A stretch of 64,000 bases of DNA from Polyangiaceae bacterium (GTDB taxonomy: Bacteria; Myxococcota_A; Polyangia; Polyangiales; Polyangiaceae), in NCBI GenBank assembly GCA_013214025.1, contig JABSRN010000170.1, positions 1-64,000 of the forward strand. Reading direction: 5' to 3'. Below the pieces are notes generated by a model. It saw only the letters and a program-made list of their open reading frames with translations. It searched no databases and was not told the DNA's origin. Shown here one piece after another: positions 42,766 through 51,592 of this stretch (within the stretch, counting starts at the first letter, position 1; each line of letters begins with the position of its first letter). A program made the translations under genes and the position numbers.

Positions 42766-44436
42766 GTGCTCGCGACAGTGTTGGTATTCGGTGTGGGCTT
42801 CGGTTCTATGGCGAAGCGTATCCACCTGCCAAGCGTAACGGGGCAAATCCTCGCGGGCATGGTGATCGGCCACGCGGGTTTCGGCATCTTCGACGAAAGT
42901 GGCGTCCAGTCCCTGTCGCCGCTGACGGATTTCGCCATTGGTTTGATGGCGGTATCCGTTGGGGCGCACTTGAACGTGCGTCGCCTGCGAAACGCGAGGA
43001 AGCGCTTGCTGACTCTGCTGGTGTTGGAATCATTGTTGATTCCGGGGTTGGTGTTCGGGGTCGCCATGCTGTTTCCGGGCATGAACTGGAGTTTCGCCTT
43101 GTTGTTTGGCACCATCGCCATTTCGACGGCGCCGGCCACCATCGTTGCGGTTGTTAAGGAGACGCGGTCCAAAGGCGTGTTTGTAAAAACGCTGATCGCT
43201 GCGGTGGCGCTCAACAATCTGTCGTGCATGTTCTTCTTTGAATTGGCTCGGGCTGCGGCGCATGTGCAGACCGGCGCCGCAGGGATTGGCGATATGCTCG
43301 AGGCGCCCTTTGTCCAGCTCATATGCTCTGCGGCCATCGGTTGTGGCGCCGCGTTGTCGATGACCTTGATTCATCGATTGTTCTCCAAGCCGGAACTGAT
43401 AGCGACGGGGGGGCTAGCAACGCTTACGCTCACCATTGGGCTCGCGACTCACTTTGATGTCTCGCCCTTGCTGTCCTGCCTGTTTTTGGGGTTTACCCAA
43501 GCGAATGTGAACCGGGACCGCAATCGCATCGTCGATTCCATTTTCTCCAACTGGGAACCTGCGATTCTAGCGACCTTCTTTACCCTGGCGGGCATGGATC
43601 TCACCCTGGAGCATGCCAAGAGCGGAGGGGTACTAGCTCTCGGATTTGTGTTGGCGAGGGCAGGAGCCAAATATCTGGCAGCGGGTTGGGCGATGCGTAT
43701 TGCCGGCGCTACGGAGAAAGTTCGAAAGAACCTGGGCCTAGCGCTGGTGCCTCAAGCCGGAATTGCCGTCGGCTTGGTGATCTTGTTGGACAAGGATCCC
43801 ACATTGCAAAGCTCGGCCGGGGAACTGGTGAGTCTGTTTCACGCGGTGGTGCTGAGCGCGGTGGTGCTCAACGAAGTCGTGGGTCCGATTCTTACTCGTG
43901 TGGCTCTGGCTCGCTCCGGAGAGATGGGCAATGACCGAACTCGATTGATCGATTTTCTTCAGGAAGAAAACATCGTCACTACTCTGCCCTCCGGTAGCAA
44001 AGAGGAGGTCATCGAAGCGTTGGTGGACGTGTTGATCGCGTCTCACGATCTGCCTTCGGATGTGAGACAGCCTCTGTTGGAGTCGGTACTGGCACGAGAA
44101 GCGGATGTCTCAACCTGCCTAGGCGCAGGCCTGGCGGTGCCCCACGGGATACTTCCGGAAGGTTACGAAATGGTCGGTGTGATGGGCTTGAGTCGCGAGG
44201 GGCTTCCTTTCGATTCACCGGACGGCAAACCGGTCCACTGCATTGTCGTTCTGGGCACTCCCGATACCGAGCGCGATCGGCACTTGCAGGTCTTAGCGGC
44301 GCTAGCCCGATCGGTCGGGAATCCGCAAATGTCTGCCCGACTGTTCGCTTCTGAAAGCCCCGGCCATGCTTACGAGATACTACATGACGAGGAGGCGGAA
44401 GATTTTAACTACTTCCTCGACGAGCAACTGACCTAA
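42766..44436 (+). CDS. Cation:proton antiporter fused to a PTS EIIA domain
   Basis: A 556-residue protein. Residues 1-380 form a CPA2-type antiporter of about 12 helices (LPSVTGQILAGMVIG, GTIAISTAPATIVAVVKET). Residues 391-540 are a PTS EIIA type-2 domain with the phospho-accepting His460 in LAVPHGIL. A RCK/TrkA regulatory domain, common in KefB types, is absent. PTS phosphorylation could gate ion exchange by nutrient status. GTG at 42766 falls at the first helix; the frame is open to 42691 with no standard start, so translation may begin slightly upstream from a rare codon. Confidence 0.85.
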   Translation: MLATVLVFGVGFGSMAKRIHLPSVTGQILAGMVIGHAGFGIFDESGVQSLSPLTDFAIGLMAVSVGAHLNVRRLRNARKRLLTLLVLESLLIPGLVFGVAMLFPGMNWSFALLFGTIAISTAPATIVAVVKETRSKGVFVKTLIAAVALNNLSCMFFFELARAAAHVQTGAAGIGDMLEAPFVQLICSAAIGCGAALSMTLIHRLFSKPELIATGGLATLTLTIGLATHFDVSPLLSCLFLGFTQANVNRDRNRIVDSIFSNWEPAILATFFTLAGMDLTLEHAKSGGVLALGFVLARAGAKYLAAGWAMRIAGATEKVRKNLGLALVPQAGIAVGLVILLDKDPTLQSSAGELVSLFHAVVLSAVVLNEVVGPILTRVALARSGEMGNDRTRLIDFLQEENIVTTLPSGSKEEVIEALVDVLIASHDLPSDVRQPLLESVLAREADVSTCLGAGLAVPHGILPEGYEMVGVMGLSREGLPFDSPDGKPVHCIVVLGTPDTERDRHLQVLAALARSVGNPQMSARLFASESPGHAYEILHDEEAEDFNYFLDEQLT

Positions 44437-44556
44437 AAAGCGGCTCTCCTGCAGCGCAGCTCTATAGCGCCGCTGACCTGAACAGGAACATGAGGTGGCA
44501 CTCTTGCCGGCGTTGTCAGCGGAGGTCTGATACCCTGTGCGGTCAGAGTTGTCGCT

Positions 44557-46359
44557 ATGAAACTGATTGAGCAAGGGGGGCCGGGGCCCGAAAGGATCGA
44601 TCGCTACGAGCTCGTGGCGGAGCTAGCGTCGGGAGCTATGGCGACGGTGTACCTGGCTCGACGCTCCGGGCTTGGTGGCTTCAGTCGCTATGTGGCGCTC
44701 AAGCGGCTTCACCCTCACATCGCCAGTCAGGACGACTTTCGGCGCATATTTTTGGATGAGGCGCGCCTGGTTGCCAACATTCATCACCCCAACGTGGTGG
44801 CTCTACAAGAAGTTGACGAAAGCGGGGGGCAACTGTTCCTTGTGATGGACTACGTTAAGGGCGGCACGCTTGAGTCGCTGTTCGCTTCGGCCAGAAAAAG
44901 CGGGGCGCGCATCCCCTTGCCAGTGAGTGTGCGCATCTTGTTGGACGTACTCGCTGGTTTACACTCTGCTCATAAGTTATGCGATGGCGATGGAAAGCCG
45001 CTGGCGATTGTTCATCGCGACGTGTCGCCACAAAACATCATTGTCGGTGTGGATGGAATTGCCCGCGTTACGGATTTTGGAATCGCTCACGCCCATGGGC
45101 ACTTGGGTCCAACCCAGAGCGCCGAGCTGAAAGGCAAGTTGTGCTACATGGCGCCGGAGCAGCTCGACGCCGGGGGGAGATTATCGCCGCGGGTCGACAT
45201 TTTCGCGGCTGGCGTGGTGGCGTGGGAGGCTATGACGGGGGAGAGTTTGTTCGCTGCCGCGACCGACGCGGAATCGATGTTGAAGCTTCTGAGTCAGGAT
45301 ATTCCGGGAGTCTCATCGAAATGTTTGGACGTGCCGATTCAGCTTTCGCGCGCGGTCGACATGGCGTTGCGTCACCTTCCGATTGAGCGATATGCGACGG
45401 CCGCAGACTTTCATGCAGCGCTGACGGATTCGGCGCTGCAGTGCGGGTGTCTGGGCACGACTGACGATGTGGCGAGTTTCGTTGAAATGACCCTGAGCGA
45501 TGCGCTCAACCGGGAAGAAGAGCTGGTGCGTTACTGGTCCCGTCTGGCTGCGGGCGCGTCCCGACGCCGATCTGCCGATGCCGCGAGCCGGTCTACGAAA
45601 CCCCCTCGCATGGAAGACGGGTCCTCTAGCGATGCCGAAACGCAGCTTCCATTCGGAGCAGCAGCCTCCGCCTTGGACTCCGATAGCCTGAGCCGTCCCG
45701 GGATCTCTGGTCCCTCTACGCTTTCGTCTACATCTCGCGCTGAAGAGGACGACGCTAGTTTGATCGCGCTGCCCGCCCGGGCGGTGGGCACAACACCCGC
45801 CTACCGAGTCAGCATTCTTAAGGAACAGAAGAACGCGATCAGCGCCTTGGGACCCACGGTGTCGGCGCGAGTATTGGCTCGGATCAGCCCACGGTGTCTG
45901 GCGGTCATCGACGAAGCTCCCGTAACGGATTGGATCCCGGCGGCACTGAGCAACGAACTCACCATCGCCTTGTACGATGAGCTGGGTCTCGAGGGGCAAG
46001 TGACCTTTTGGCGAGAATTCTCCCAGCGGATCCACAAGGTTCCGCTCTTCAACTCCTGGGCGTCCACGGTGATCCGAGCGTTCGGAACTCCTGGCGGGGT
46101 GTTGAAGATGTCGCCGCTAGCGTTGAATGCGGCCGGTAAAAACTTAGGCACCTTTTCCTTCACCAAAGGCGAGGACGGAAAATCCGCGGTGCTGACTGTG
46201 GTCGATGCCCCTGCCGAAGGGACTGAGCCCGCCGTGATCTCGGCTCAGAAGGGCGGGCTGTTGGGGGGAGTGGACCTGGTGGGTGGCCGTGCGCAGATGA
46301 CCGTCGATGATTCAGACAAGTCACGGGGTATCGTCAGATTCTCCGCGACTTGGGATTGA
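44557..46359 (+). CDS. Ser/Thr protein kinase with unassigned C-terminal domain
   Basis: A 600-residue protein. The kinase domain has ASGAMATVYLARR as its Gly loop (the usual GxGxxG is reduced to SGAMA), ALKRL for the ATP-binding Lys, HRDVSPQN and DFGIAHA, then APEQLDAGG. Activity is likely but the weakened loop is notable. No membrane helix is visible, unlike the other two kinases here. After a Ser/Asp-rich linker a C-terminal domain of about 170 residues (from GPTVSARVLARI) is present. It recalls the DUF2378/TIGR02265 myxobacterial domain, not confirmed. ATG at 44557. It is convergent with the beta-propeller gene. Confidence 0.82.
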   Translation: MKLIEQGGPGPERIDRYELVAELASGAMATVYLARRSGLGGFSRYVALKRLHPHIASQDDFRRIFLDEARLVANIHHPNVVALQEVDESGGQLFLVMDYVKGGTLESLFASARKSGARIPLPVSVRILLDVLAGLHSAHKLCDGDGKPLAIVHRDVSPQNIIVGVDGIARVTDFGIAHAHGHLGPTQSAELKGKLCYMAPEQLDAGGRLSPRVDIFAAGVVAWEAMTGESLFAAATDAESMLKLLSQDIPGVSSKCLDVPIQLSRAVDMALRHLPIERYATAADFHAALTDSALQCGCLGTTDDVASFVEMTLSDALNREEELVRYWSRLAAGASRRRSADAASRSTKPPRMEDGSSSDAETQLPFGAAASALDSDSLSRPGISGPSTLSSTSRAEEDDASLIALPARAVGTTPAYRVSILKEQKNAISALGPTVSARVLARISPRCLAVIDEAPVTDWIPAALSNELTIALYDELGLEGQVTFWREFSQRIHKVPLFNSWASTVIRAFGTPGGVLKMSPLALNAAGKNLGTFSFTKGEDGKSAVLTVVDAPAEGTEPAVISAQKGGLLGGVDLVGGRAQMTVDDSDKSRGIVRFSATWD

Positions 46360-46379
46360 GTTAAGACGCTTTGGTTTTG

Positions 46380-46456
46380 TCCGGCGTCCGGACGCCGGAG
46401 GGCGCCAGCTGTGGGGCAGAGCTTCGGCGATCGCCCACAGCTGGTTGGGCGATCGC
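46380..46456. terminator. Stacked and mutually exclusive hairpins between convergent genes
   Basis: A 20-base perfect palindrome at 46380-46399 (TCCGGCGTCC/GGACGCCGGA) is followed by two overlapping stems. Stem 1 is CCAGCTGTGGG (46405-46415) with CCCACAGCTGG (46434-46444). Stem 2 is GCGATCGCCC (46427-46436) with GGGCGATCGC (46447-46456). The stems share bases 46434-46436, so they compete. Location between convergent genes suggests bidirectional termination. Confidence 0.6.
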
Positions 46457-46472
46457 GCTCTAGCGACGGACG

Positions 46473-48794
46473 CTACATAGCGGCCGGTTCACCGCCGTTA
46501 TCGGAGGCTGCACGGCCGTCAATAGACGGTTCGCTAAGGTCGACTTCGCTGGGGCCTTCTTCGACGCCGGGTTCCATGACGTCGGGACCCTCTCCCATCG
46601 GCGGCAGGCTCATTCCGACATCGTCGTAGTAGCCGTCGTACAGGTACGCCTGAGGCAGCACGACGCTCGCTACGGTCGTATCGAAATCGTTGAGGTTGTG
46701 GACCATCACCCCGCCGTAGCTGATTGAGTACACGTGGTCGTCGATGAATAGACCCCGCCGAACATCGGTGGAAGGCTGACAGTAGTAGTAGGACTCGTCG
46801 AAGGACGTGCCCCCGCTATTGCAGCTCTCGACGATGAGATCCGCGTGCTCGATAGAGGCTAGGGGCTGGAAGCCGTCTTCAATGTTGACCCGGAACACTT
46901 CGAGGGTGCTGGAGAACCCCGTCTCGTAACTCGTCCGCGGGAAGGCGAGCAAGCCAAACTCCGCCATGTAGGTGAAAGCTTTGTGATCCCAACCCACCTG
47001 AGAGGACCCCGGCATGGTGTGGATATGGCGCAGCACCGGGTTCGTCGCGTCGGAGACATCGAAGATCTGGAGTGCGAGACCAAGGATCATCCCGTCGTCC
47101 GTGCCCTCTCGCCCGATGGTTAGCAAGTGATCGTCCCCGAGGGGGTGCATGTACTCACTGAATCCGGGGATCTTGAGCTCGCCGAGAACCGTGGGGGATG
47201 CTGGATCCGACAGATCCACAACGAACAAGGGGTCAACCTGGCGGAAAGTCACGACGTAGGCTCGGTCGCCGATAAATCGGGTTGAGGTGATTCGCTCCTC
47301 CGGTGCCATCTCGCCCGTTGAGCCTAGTTTGACGAGTGTGTTGTCGGTTGCTTGGTAGGTGAATACCGTGTTGACCGTTCGCAGATCCCGAAAGGCGCCG
47401 ATCTGAGAGCCTTCGCTCCAGCTGTTGCCAGTGGTGGCGACGCGGATCACCCCGTCGGCCTCGTCGATGGAGAATTGATTGTGCACATGTCCCGGTACCA
47501 TCCCGGACGCCGTGTACGCGGTCTCCAGACCGTCGAGGGCGAATTGATGTAAGAGCGTCTGCTCTGCACTGATGCTGAGGCTTTGGGCCCGCCAGTCGTT
47601 ATGGGCCAGGATGAGGCTGGTTTTGCTCGAATAAACCGTGGAGCCCCCGCCGAGGATGGCGGCGCGCCGGGGTGCTGCATCGATGTCGTCGAGATCGAGG
47701 GTGACGATGCTGGTGATGCCGGAGTCGGTCATTCCCGGATCGGGGATGTAGTAGTTGGCGCAGCTGGGGGCGATGGCGGATATCGCGTCGGCTGACTTCT
47801 CGCGGTCCTCGGGGATCCAGTCGGCTAGCTCCGTTGCCTCAATGTCGCGCGTCATGCGCTTTTTCCAATCGTCGATCTGGAGCTCCAACTCGATCTCGTC
47901 GTACTCCCGCCCAAAAGCGTCCCAGTATTCCAAGTTGGGGTAATACTGAGGCGATCGGAAGCCGTCTGTGACTAGCGCCCGAACGGCGTTACCGTGCAGT
48001 CGCGAAGACAAGTAGGAGCCCTCAACGTAGAGCTCCCGGGTGGTCACGAGCTCGGCGGTGCTGACAGCCACGACGGTGATTTTCGTGTAGCTGCGACCAC
48101 CGTAGTAGCCGTAGTCATCGATGTCTGCCGGCTCGGTTGAGCCAGCTGCTTCCAAGGTGCCGTCGTCCCAAACTGTTGAGAAGACAACGGCCTTCCCGTC
48201 GCGCACGAACATTTCTGCTGGCGTTCCCTCAAGGCTGACTTGGGCTGTGATCGCGGTGGACGCGGCTGGGAAGCTATCGAGAACGAAGAGTTCGCTGCCG
48301 TGCAGCAGGTAAATGTTTTCGCCGTCCGTTTTCACGATGTCGGCTTCGTCGACGCCGGCGACTTGGGTATTCGTTTCCGAGACGCTGGTGGGCCCGGTTG
48401 ACACAGGATCGCTGCTCCCGGCGTTACTGCTCGTCGTTTCACCGCCCCCGGTCCCCGTCCCATCTAGCTCCATGCCGCCCACCGTGGGGGGTATTGCGGG
48501 TCCCATGTCGAACGTGCCGTCTTCGGCGACTGCCCAGCCGTCTATCCCGTCGTTTTCGAATACACTGAGGGCTTGTTCGGCGGCCAAATCGAGTTTGACG
48601 ATGGCGTCCGCCTGGATGCGAGCAAGCAGATCTTCGCAGTCGGTGGCGCGGGTCAAGTGAGCTGTCGTGGCGGCGGGAGAGAGAGCGGGATCAGTCACCG
48701 TGGGCTCTCGCCTGTCATCGCTGAGACAGCCGCTCAGGCTAGCGGCAAGCGCCGCCCCAGTGAGCCAAGATCCATAAAAACGTAGTGAGCGCAT
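46473..48794 (-). CDS. Secreted beta-propeller lipoprotein (Beta_propel family)
   Basis: A 773-residue predicted lipoprotein with lipobox LSGC (Cys23). After a helical and a Gly/Ser/Thr-rich spacer (to about 150), the rest is a beta-propeller domain. The family-typical entry motif is TNTQVAGVDEADIVKTDG. Further repeat-like blocks include DRAYVVTFRQVDPLFVVDLS and VGWDHKAFTYM. These proteins are exported with unknown ligands. The C-terminus is acidic. ATG at 48794. An inverted repeat at 48816 lies just upstream. Alone on this strand. Confidence 0.85.
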   Translation of the reverse strand: MRSLRFYGSWLTGAALAASLSGCLSDDRREPTVTDPALSPAATTAHLTRATDCEDLLARIQADAIVKLDLAAEQALSVFENDGIDGWAVAEDGTFDMGPAIPPTVGGMELDGTGTGGGETTSSNAGSSDPVSTGPTSVSETNTQVAGVDEADIVKTDGENIYLLHGSELFVLDSFPAASTAITAQVSLEGTPAEMFVRDGKAVVFSTVWDDGTLEAAGSTEPADIDDYGYYGGRSYTKITVVAVSTAELVTTRELYVEGSYLSSRLHGNAVRALVTDGFRSPQYYPNLEYWDAFGREYDEIELELQIDDWKKRMTRDIEATELADWIPEDREKSADAISAIAPSCANYYIPDPGMTDSGITSIVTLDLDDIDAAPRRAAILGGGSTVYSSKTSLILAHNDWRAQSLSISAEQTLLHQFALDGLETAYTASGMVPGHVHNQFSIDEADGVIRVATTGNSWSEGSQIGAFRDLRTVNTVFTYQATDNTLVKLGSTGEMAPEERITSTRFIGDRAYVVTFRQVDPLFVVDLSDPASPTVLGELKIPGFSEYMHPLGDDHLLTIGREGTDDGMILGLALQIFDVSDATNPVLRHIHTMPGSSQVGWDHKAFTYMAEFGLLAFPRTSYETGFSSTLEVFRVNIEDGFQPLASIEHADLIVESCNSGGTSFDESYYYCQPSTDVRRGLFIDDHVYSISYGGVMVHNLNDFDTTVASVVLPQAYLYDGYYDDVGMSLPPMGEGPDVMEPGVEEGPSEVDLSEPSIDGRAASDNGGEPAAM

Positions 48795-48815
48795 GAGCTG
48801 TGTCCTTCGAGTGCC

Positions 48816-48832
48816 AGTATTACGTGAATACT
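48816..48832. promoter_or_regulatory. Short palindrome upstream of the beta-propeller gene
   Basis: AGTATT-ACGTG-AATACT, a perfect 6-base inverted repeat 22 bases upstream of the start codon. It is a plausible operator for a dimeric regulator. The rest of 48795-49001 shows nothing else. Confidence 0.35.
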
Positions 48833-49001
48833 CTGTCCGTCAGAGATCACTGCAACCGATATGCCATGCCGAAGGGCGAGTGATTTCAGCTGGTTATAGC
48901 GGTTTCCCTGTGCCAACTGTGCCAGCGGAGGTGATGGATCCGGGCGATTGTGCCCTAGCTACGTGAGCAGGCGATGCTCGCGCTGCATCAGCAGTTGCCC
49001 T

Positions 49002-50456
49002 TCACAGAGTCTCTTGCTCGGGCAAGCAGAGGCGGTGCCGGGTGACGTGCAATTCGTCTCCGCTGCCGTCGGCGGCGGCTTGGATCCAAGTGGTCACTAC
49101 TTTGTCGGGTGCCACGATGGCGACGTGAGGTGAGCGGGGGACTCGGGCCGTGTCGTTTTCGCCCAAGCTCACCGTTCCGAGACTGCGTGAGGCGCCGGCT
49201 TCGGGGTCGTCAATTTGTATGGATCCTTGTAGCTCGAGCACGCCGGTTGAATCGACAATGCTGGGGGTCACCGAGACGAAGTAACTCACGTAGTCGGGAT
49301 CCTGTTGACGAGTTGTGTGAGCGAAGACCGAGCTGTACTGGTCGGCAATGACCGAAGCGTTCTCCGACCCGCAGGTGAAGGGTTTGATGCATCCTGCGTC
49401 AGGGATGCACTGAACAATGCCGAACTCCGAACTGATGGGATCCACCTGGGTGAAACTGGCGAACCAAAACGCGTCGGTGGTGCCTAGTCTGGCGGTGGAG
49501 AGAGAGACCAAGGTGTGGGGCGAAGCCCCGCACTGCTCGAGCAAGCTGCTCGTGTTGTCGCCCTCCGCTTGAGCACGAAGTTCGCCGCTGGCGTTCGTCC
49601 ATAGAACGGCGGCTCCGCCTGCGGTGTCCGTCATCGCGGCCACATCGAGGACGGACTCGCCCGGCGCCATGTCCGGCGTTGCCGGATCCGCGTAGGCGAT
49701 TATGGAGCGGCCGCCCGGGTGAAGGTACAAGCCGGTCTCCGCCGATCGCCAGGCGGCGCGCAGTTCATTGTTGTTGAGTTGCCACACGACGGGGTGTCTC
49801 TGACGATCCGCCAAATAGAGGGGAACCTGGGTAACGCTGCGCGCGTCGGTCACTGTCAGGTTGGCGCCGAACTCGAAGCGGGCGATTTTGGCAGCCCCGG
49901 ACAGCGAATCACCGATGGCGGCATAGCCGACGAGTTGGAAGGGGCTGGTGCCAGCGACTACCATGCCGAGGGCGCTTACCGGTGTCGTGGTCGCCGCTTC
50001 TGCTTCCGGGATGCCGGATAGCTCGATGGCGTCGACTGACGTCGGGAGCCCTAGCGTCGTAGCGGTGTCGGTGAACTGATAAATTTCCGTATCATGCACT
50101 TCACTGTCACTCTTGAAGACCGAGACGAAGAAGGTGTTGTTGCTTGCCACGAGCGTGGACTGATGGATTTCATCGGCCACGAGTGGGTCAAATATTCTGT
50201 CTTCGACGATTCTGACTTTGGCGTCGTGCACGCACTCGCCGTCGCTGTCGCAGTAGTCGTCGGTGCAGGGGTCGGTGTCCTTACACGATTCCGCAGTGCA
50301 AATTTCCACTGGGGCAGCGTCGTTCCCCGGCGTACTGGCGTCTTGTCCGAGCTCAGTGGTCTCGGTCTGCAGCTCCTCAAAGTCGAACCAGAAGGAGCAG
50401 CCGGTAGTCGCGAATAACGCGATCGCGCCCAACCGTGAAAGGTGGGTGGCCGGCAT
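49002..50456 (-). CDS. Cys-containing lipoprotein, possible beta-propeller
   Basis: About 484 residues. ATG at 50456 (MPATHLSRLG) precedes a signal with lipobox ATTGC. A Cys-rich knot follows (CTAESCKDTDPCTDDYC, then CVHD), after an acidic spacer. The remaining 400 residues are beta-rich with repeats of the type VVAGTSPFQLVGYAAIG and FWFASFTQVD, suggesting a propeller-like fold; family not recognised. Its start codon overlaps the stop of the TPR gene (TGATG), so the two are translationally coupled. This parallels the TPR plus Cys-rich lipoprotein pair at 40.8-42.7 kb. Confidence 0.75.
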   Translation of the reverse strand: MPATHLSRLGAIALFATTGCSFWFDFEELQTETTELGQDASTPGNDAAPVEICTAESCKDTDPCTDDYCDSDGECVHDAKVRIVEDRIFDPLVADEIHQSTLVASNNTFFVSVFKSDSEVHDTEIYQFTDTATTLGLPTSVDAIELSGIPEAEAATTTPVSALGMVVAGTSPFQLVGYAAIGDSLSGAAKIARFEFGANLTVTDARSVTQVPLYLADRQRHPVVWQLNNNELRAAWRSAETGLYLHPGGRSIIAYADPATPDMAPGESVLDVAAMTDTAGGAAVLWTNASGELRAQAEGDNTSSLLEQCGASPHTLVSLSTARLGTTDAFWFASFTQVDPISSEFGIVQCIPDAGCIKPFTCGSENASVIADQYSSVFAHTTRQQDPDYVSYFVSVTPSIVDSTGVLELQGSIQIDDPEAGASRSLGTVSLGENDTARVPRSPHVAIVAPDKVVTTWIQAAADGSGDELHVTRHRLCLPEQETL

Positions 50457-51319
50457 CAGAAACTCCACCGCGCTTGAGTGCTCGCCTGATGGGGCGAGAA
50501 TTTTACGCCCCAGTCGGGAGTGTAGCTAGCGGCGTCGGCGGTCACCTCAGGGCTGGAGTAGAACCAAAAGTAGGCACCCAGGGCACCGCCCGCGACGGCG
50601 ACCACTGTCAGAACAGTACTGGTCGTGGCCATTCGTGTGCCCGTCGATACCTCGTCGTCGGTGCAGGTGGGGCTGCAGGCTCCTTCGGCGCTGCTATACT
50701 CGCTGGCGGCGACCAAGCCGGTGATCAGCGAACCCAGGGCGGCGACTCCTCCCAAGCTCAAGGACACGTAGGCCCAGGTTCGGTCCGGCTCGTCCGCGGC
50801 GGCGGCGGGCGGCGGCGGCGGCTCTGGACTCGTCTTTTCCTCGGTCTCTGCGGGGGCGGGGGCTGTCATGGCTTCCGCCGCTCGCTGCTCGTCGAGACGT
50901 TTTTGTAAGTTGTCGCGGCGGAGCTTCAACGTACCAATCCGTTCACTCTCTGGAGCCGCAGCGATGAACTTGTTGATGGCGGAAATCGCGTGTTCCCAGT
51001 CGCCGGTGCGCTCGTGAACAAGGGCTAGGTTGAGCAAGATTTCTGGACGCTCCGATAGCTCGTAGGATTTTTTGAACTCGCGTAGCGCGGACTCGTAGTC
51101 GGACTGTTCGAGATAGGACGCACCGGACTCGAAGTGTCGGCGAGCCAGCTCGTCCGTCTGGCTTTGTCCGGCAGCCGGCAGAACAAAAATCAGCTGCAAA
51201 CCTAGACAGATGAGGGCGGTGTTCCAGAACTGGCGGCTGTAGCGGCGTCTGGGGGCAAGCGGGCAGCGGGACGAGCGCCCCAGGAGGAGGCGGGCCGGCT
51301 GAGAGTTGAGCGGCGACAT
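50456..51319 (-). CDS. TPR protein with two membrane segments
   Basis: About 287 residues. ATG at 51319 with an excellent AGGAG ribosome binding site; the frame extends to 51409 without support. A signal-like helix (ALICLGLQLIFVLPAAG) leads into TPR repeats (about 60-140), a Glu/Pro linker, then two helices (SLGGVAALGSLITGLVA and TVLTVVAVAGGALGAYFWF) with CSPTC in the loop between. It ends QASTQARWSF, again with a terminal Phe. No PEGA domain is seen. Related in layout to the proteins at 9194 and 40820. No kinase is adjacent. Confidence 0.75.
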   Translation of the reverse strand: MSPLNSQPARLLLGRSSRCPLAPRRRYSRQFWNTALICLGLQLIFVLPAAGQSQTDELARRHFESGASYLEQSDYESALREFKKSYELSERPEILLNLALVHERTGDWEHAISAINKFIAAAPESERIGTLKLRRDNLQKRLDEQRAAEAMTAPAPAETEEKTSPEPPPPPAAAADEPDRTWAYVSLSLGGVAALGSLITGLVAASEYSSAEGACSPTCTDDEVSTGTRMATTSTVLTVVAVAGGALGAYFWFYSSPEVTADAASYTPDWGVKFSPHQASTQARWSF

Positions 51320-51592
51320 GAGATCTCCTTTTACGGCGCGCAGGCCGCTCGATCGACGGAGGACACGTCGACAGACCCCGATTTGGGGTGGAATTAGCGA
51401 AGAAAGCAATATTTCTGCTACTTCTGGCCGGAAGCGGAATGGGGGCCCGGCCGGCGGTTTGGCGAGGTGGAAATCCGCGTGTGGGAAGCTCCGCGGGCGG
51501 CGGAGAAGTGGGCCCTATTTCCCGAGTGGTCGTGCTAGGTCGGCGGGTAGCGCGCGTTTCAGCTACCCCGCCCTCGGCGCGCCGGAAAATCT

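Noticed and set aside
44493-44510. Possible sigma54 promoter TGGCAC...TTGC
   Set aside because: The spacing between the GG and GC elements is about 7 bases, not the required 10.
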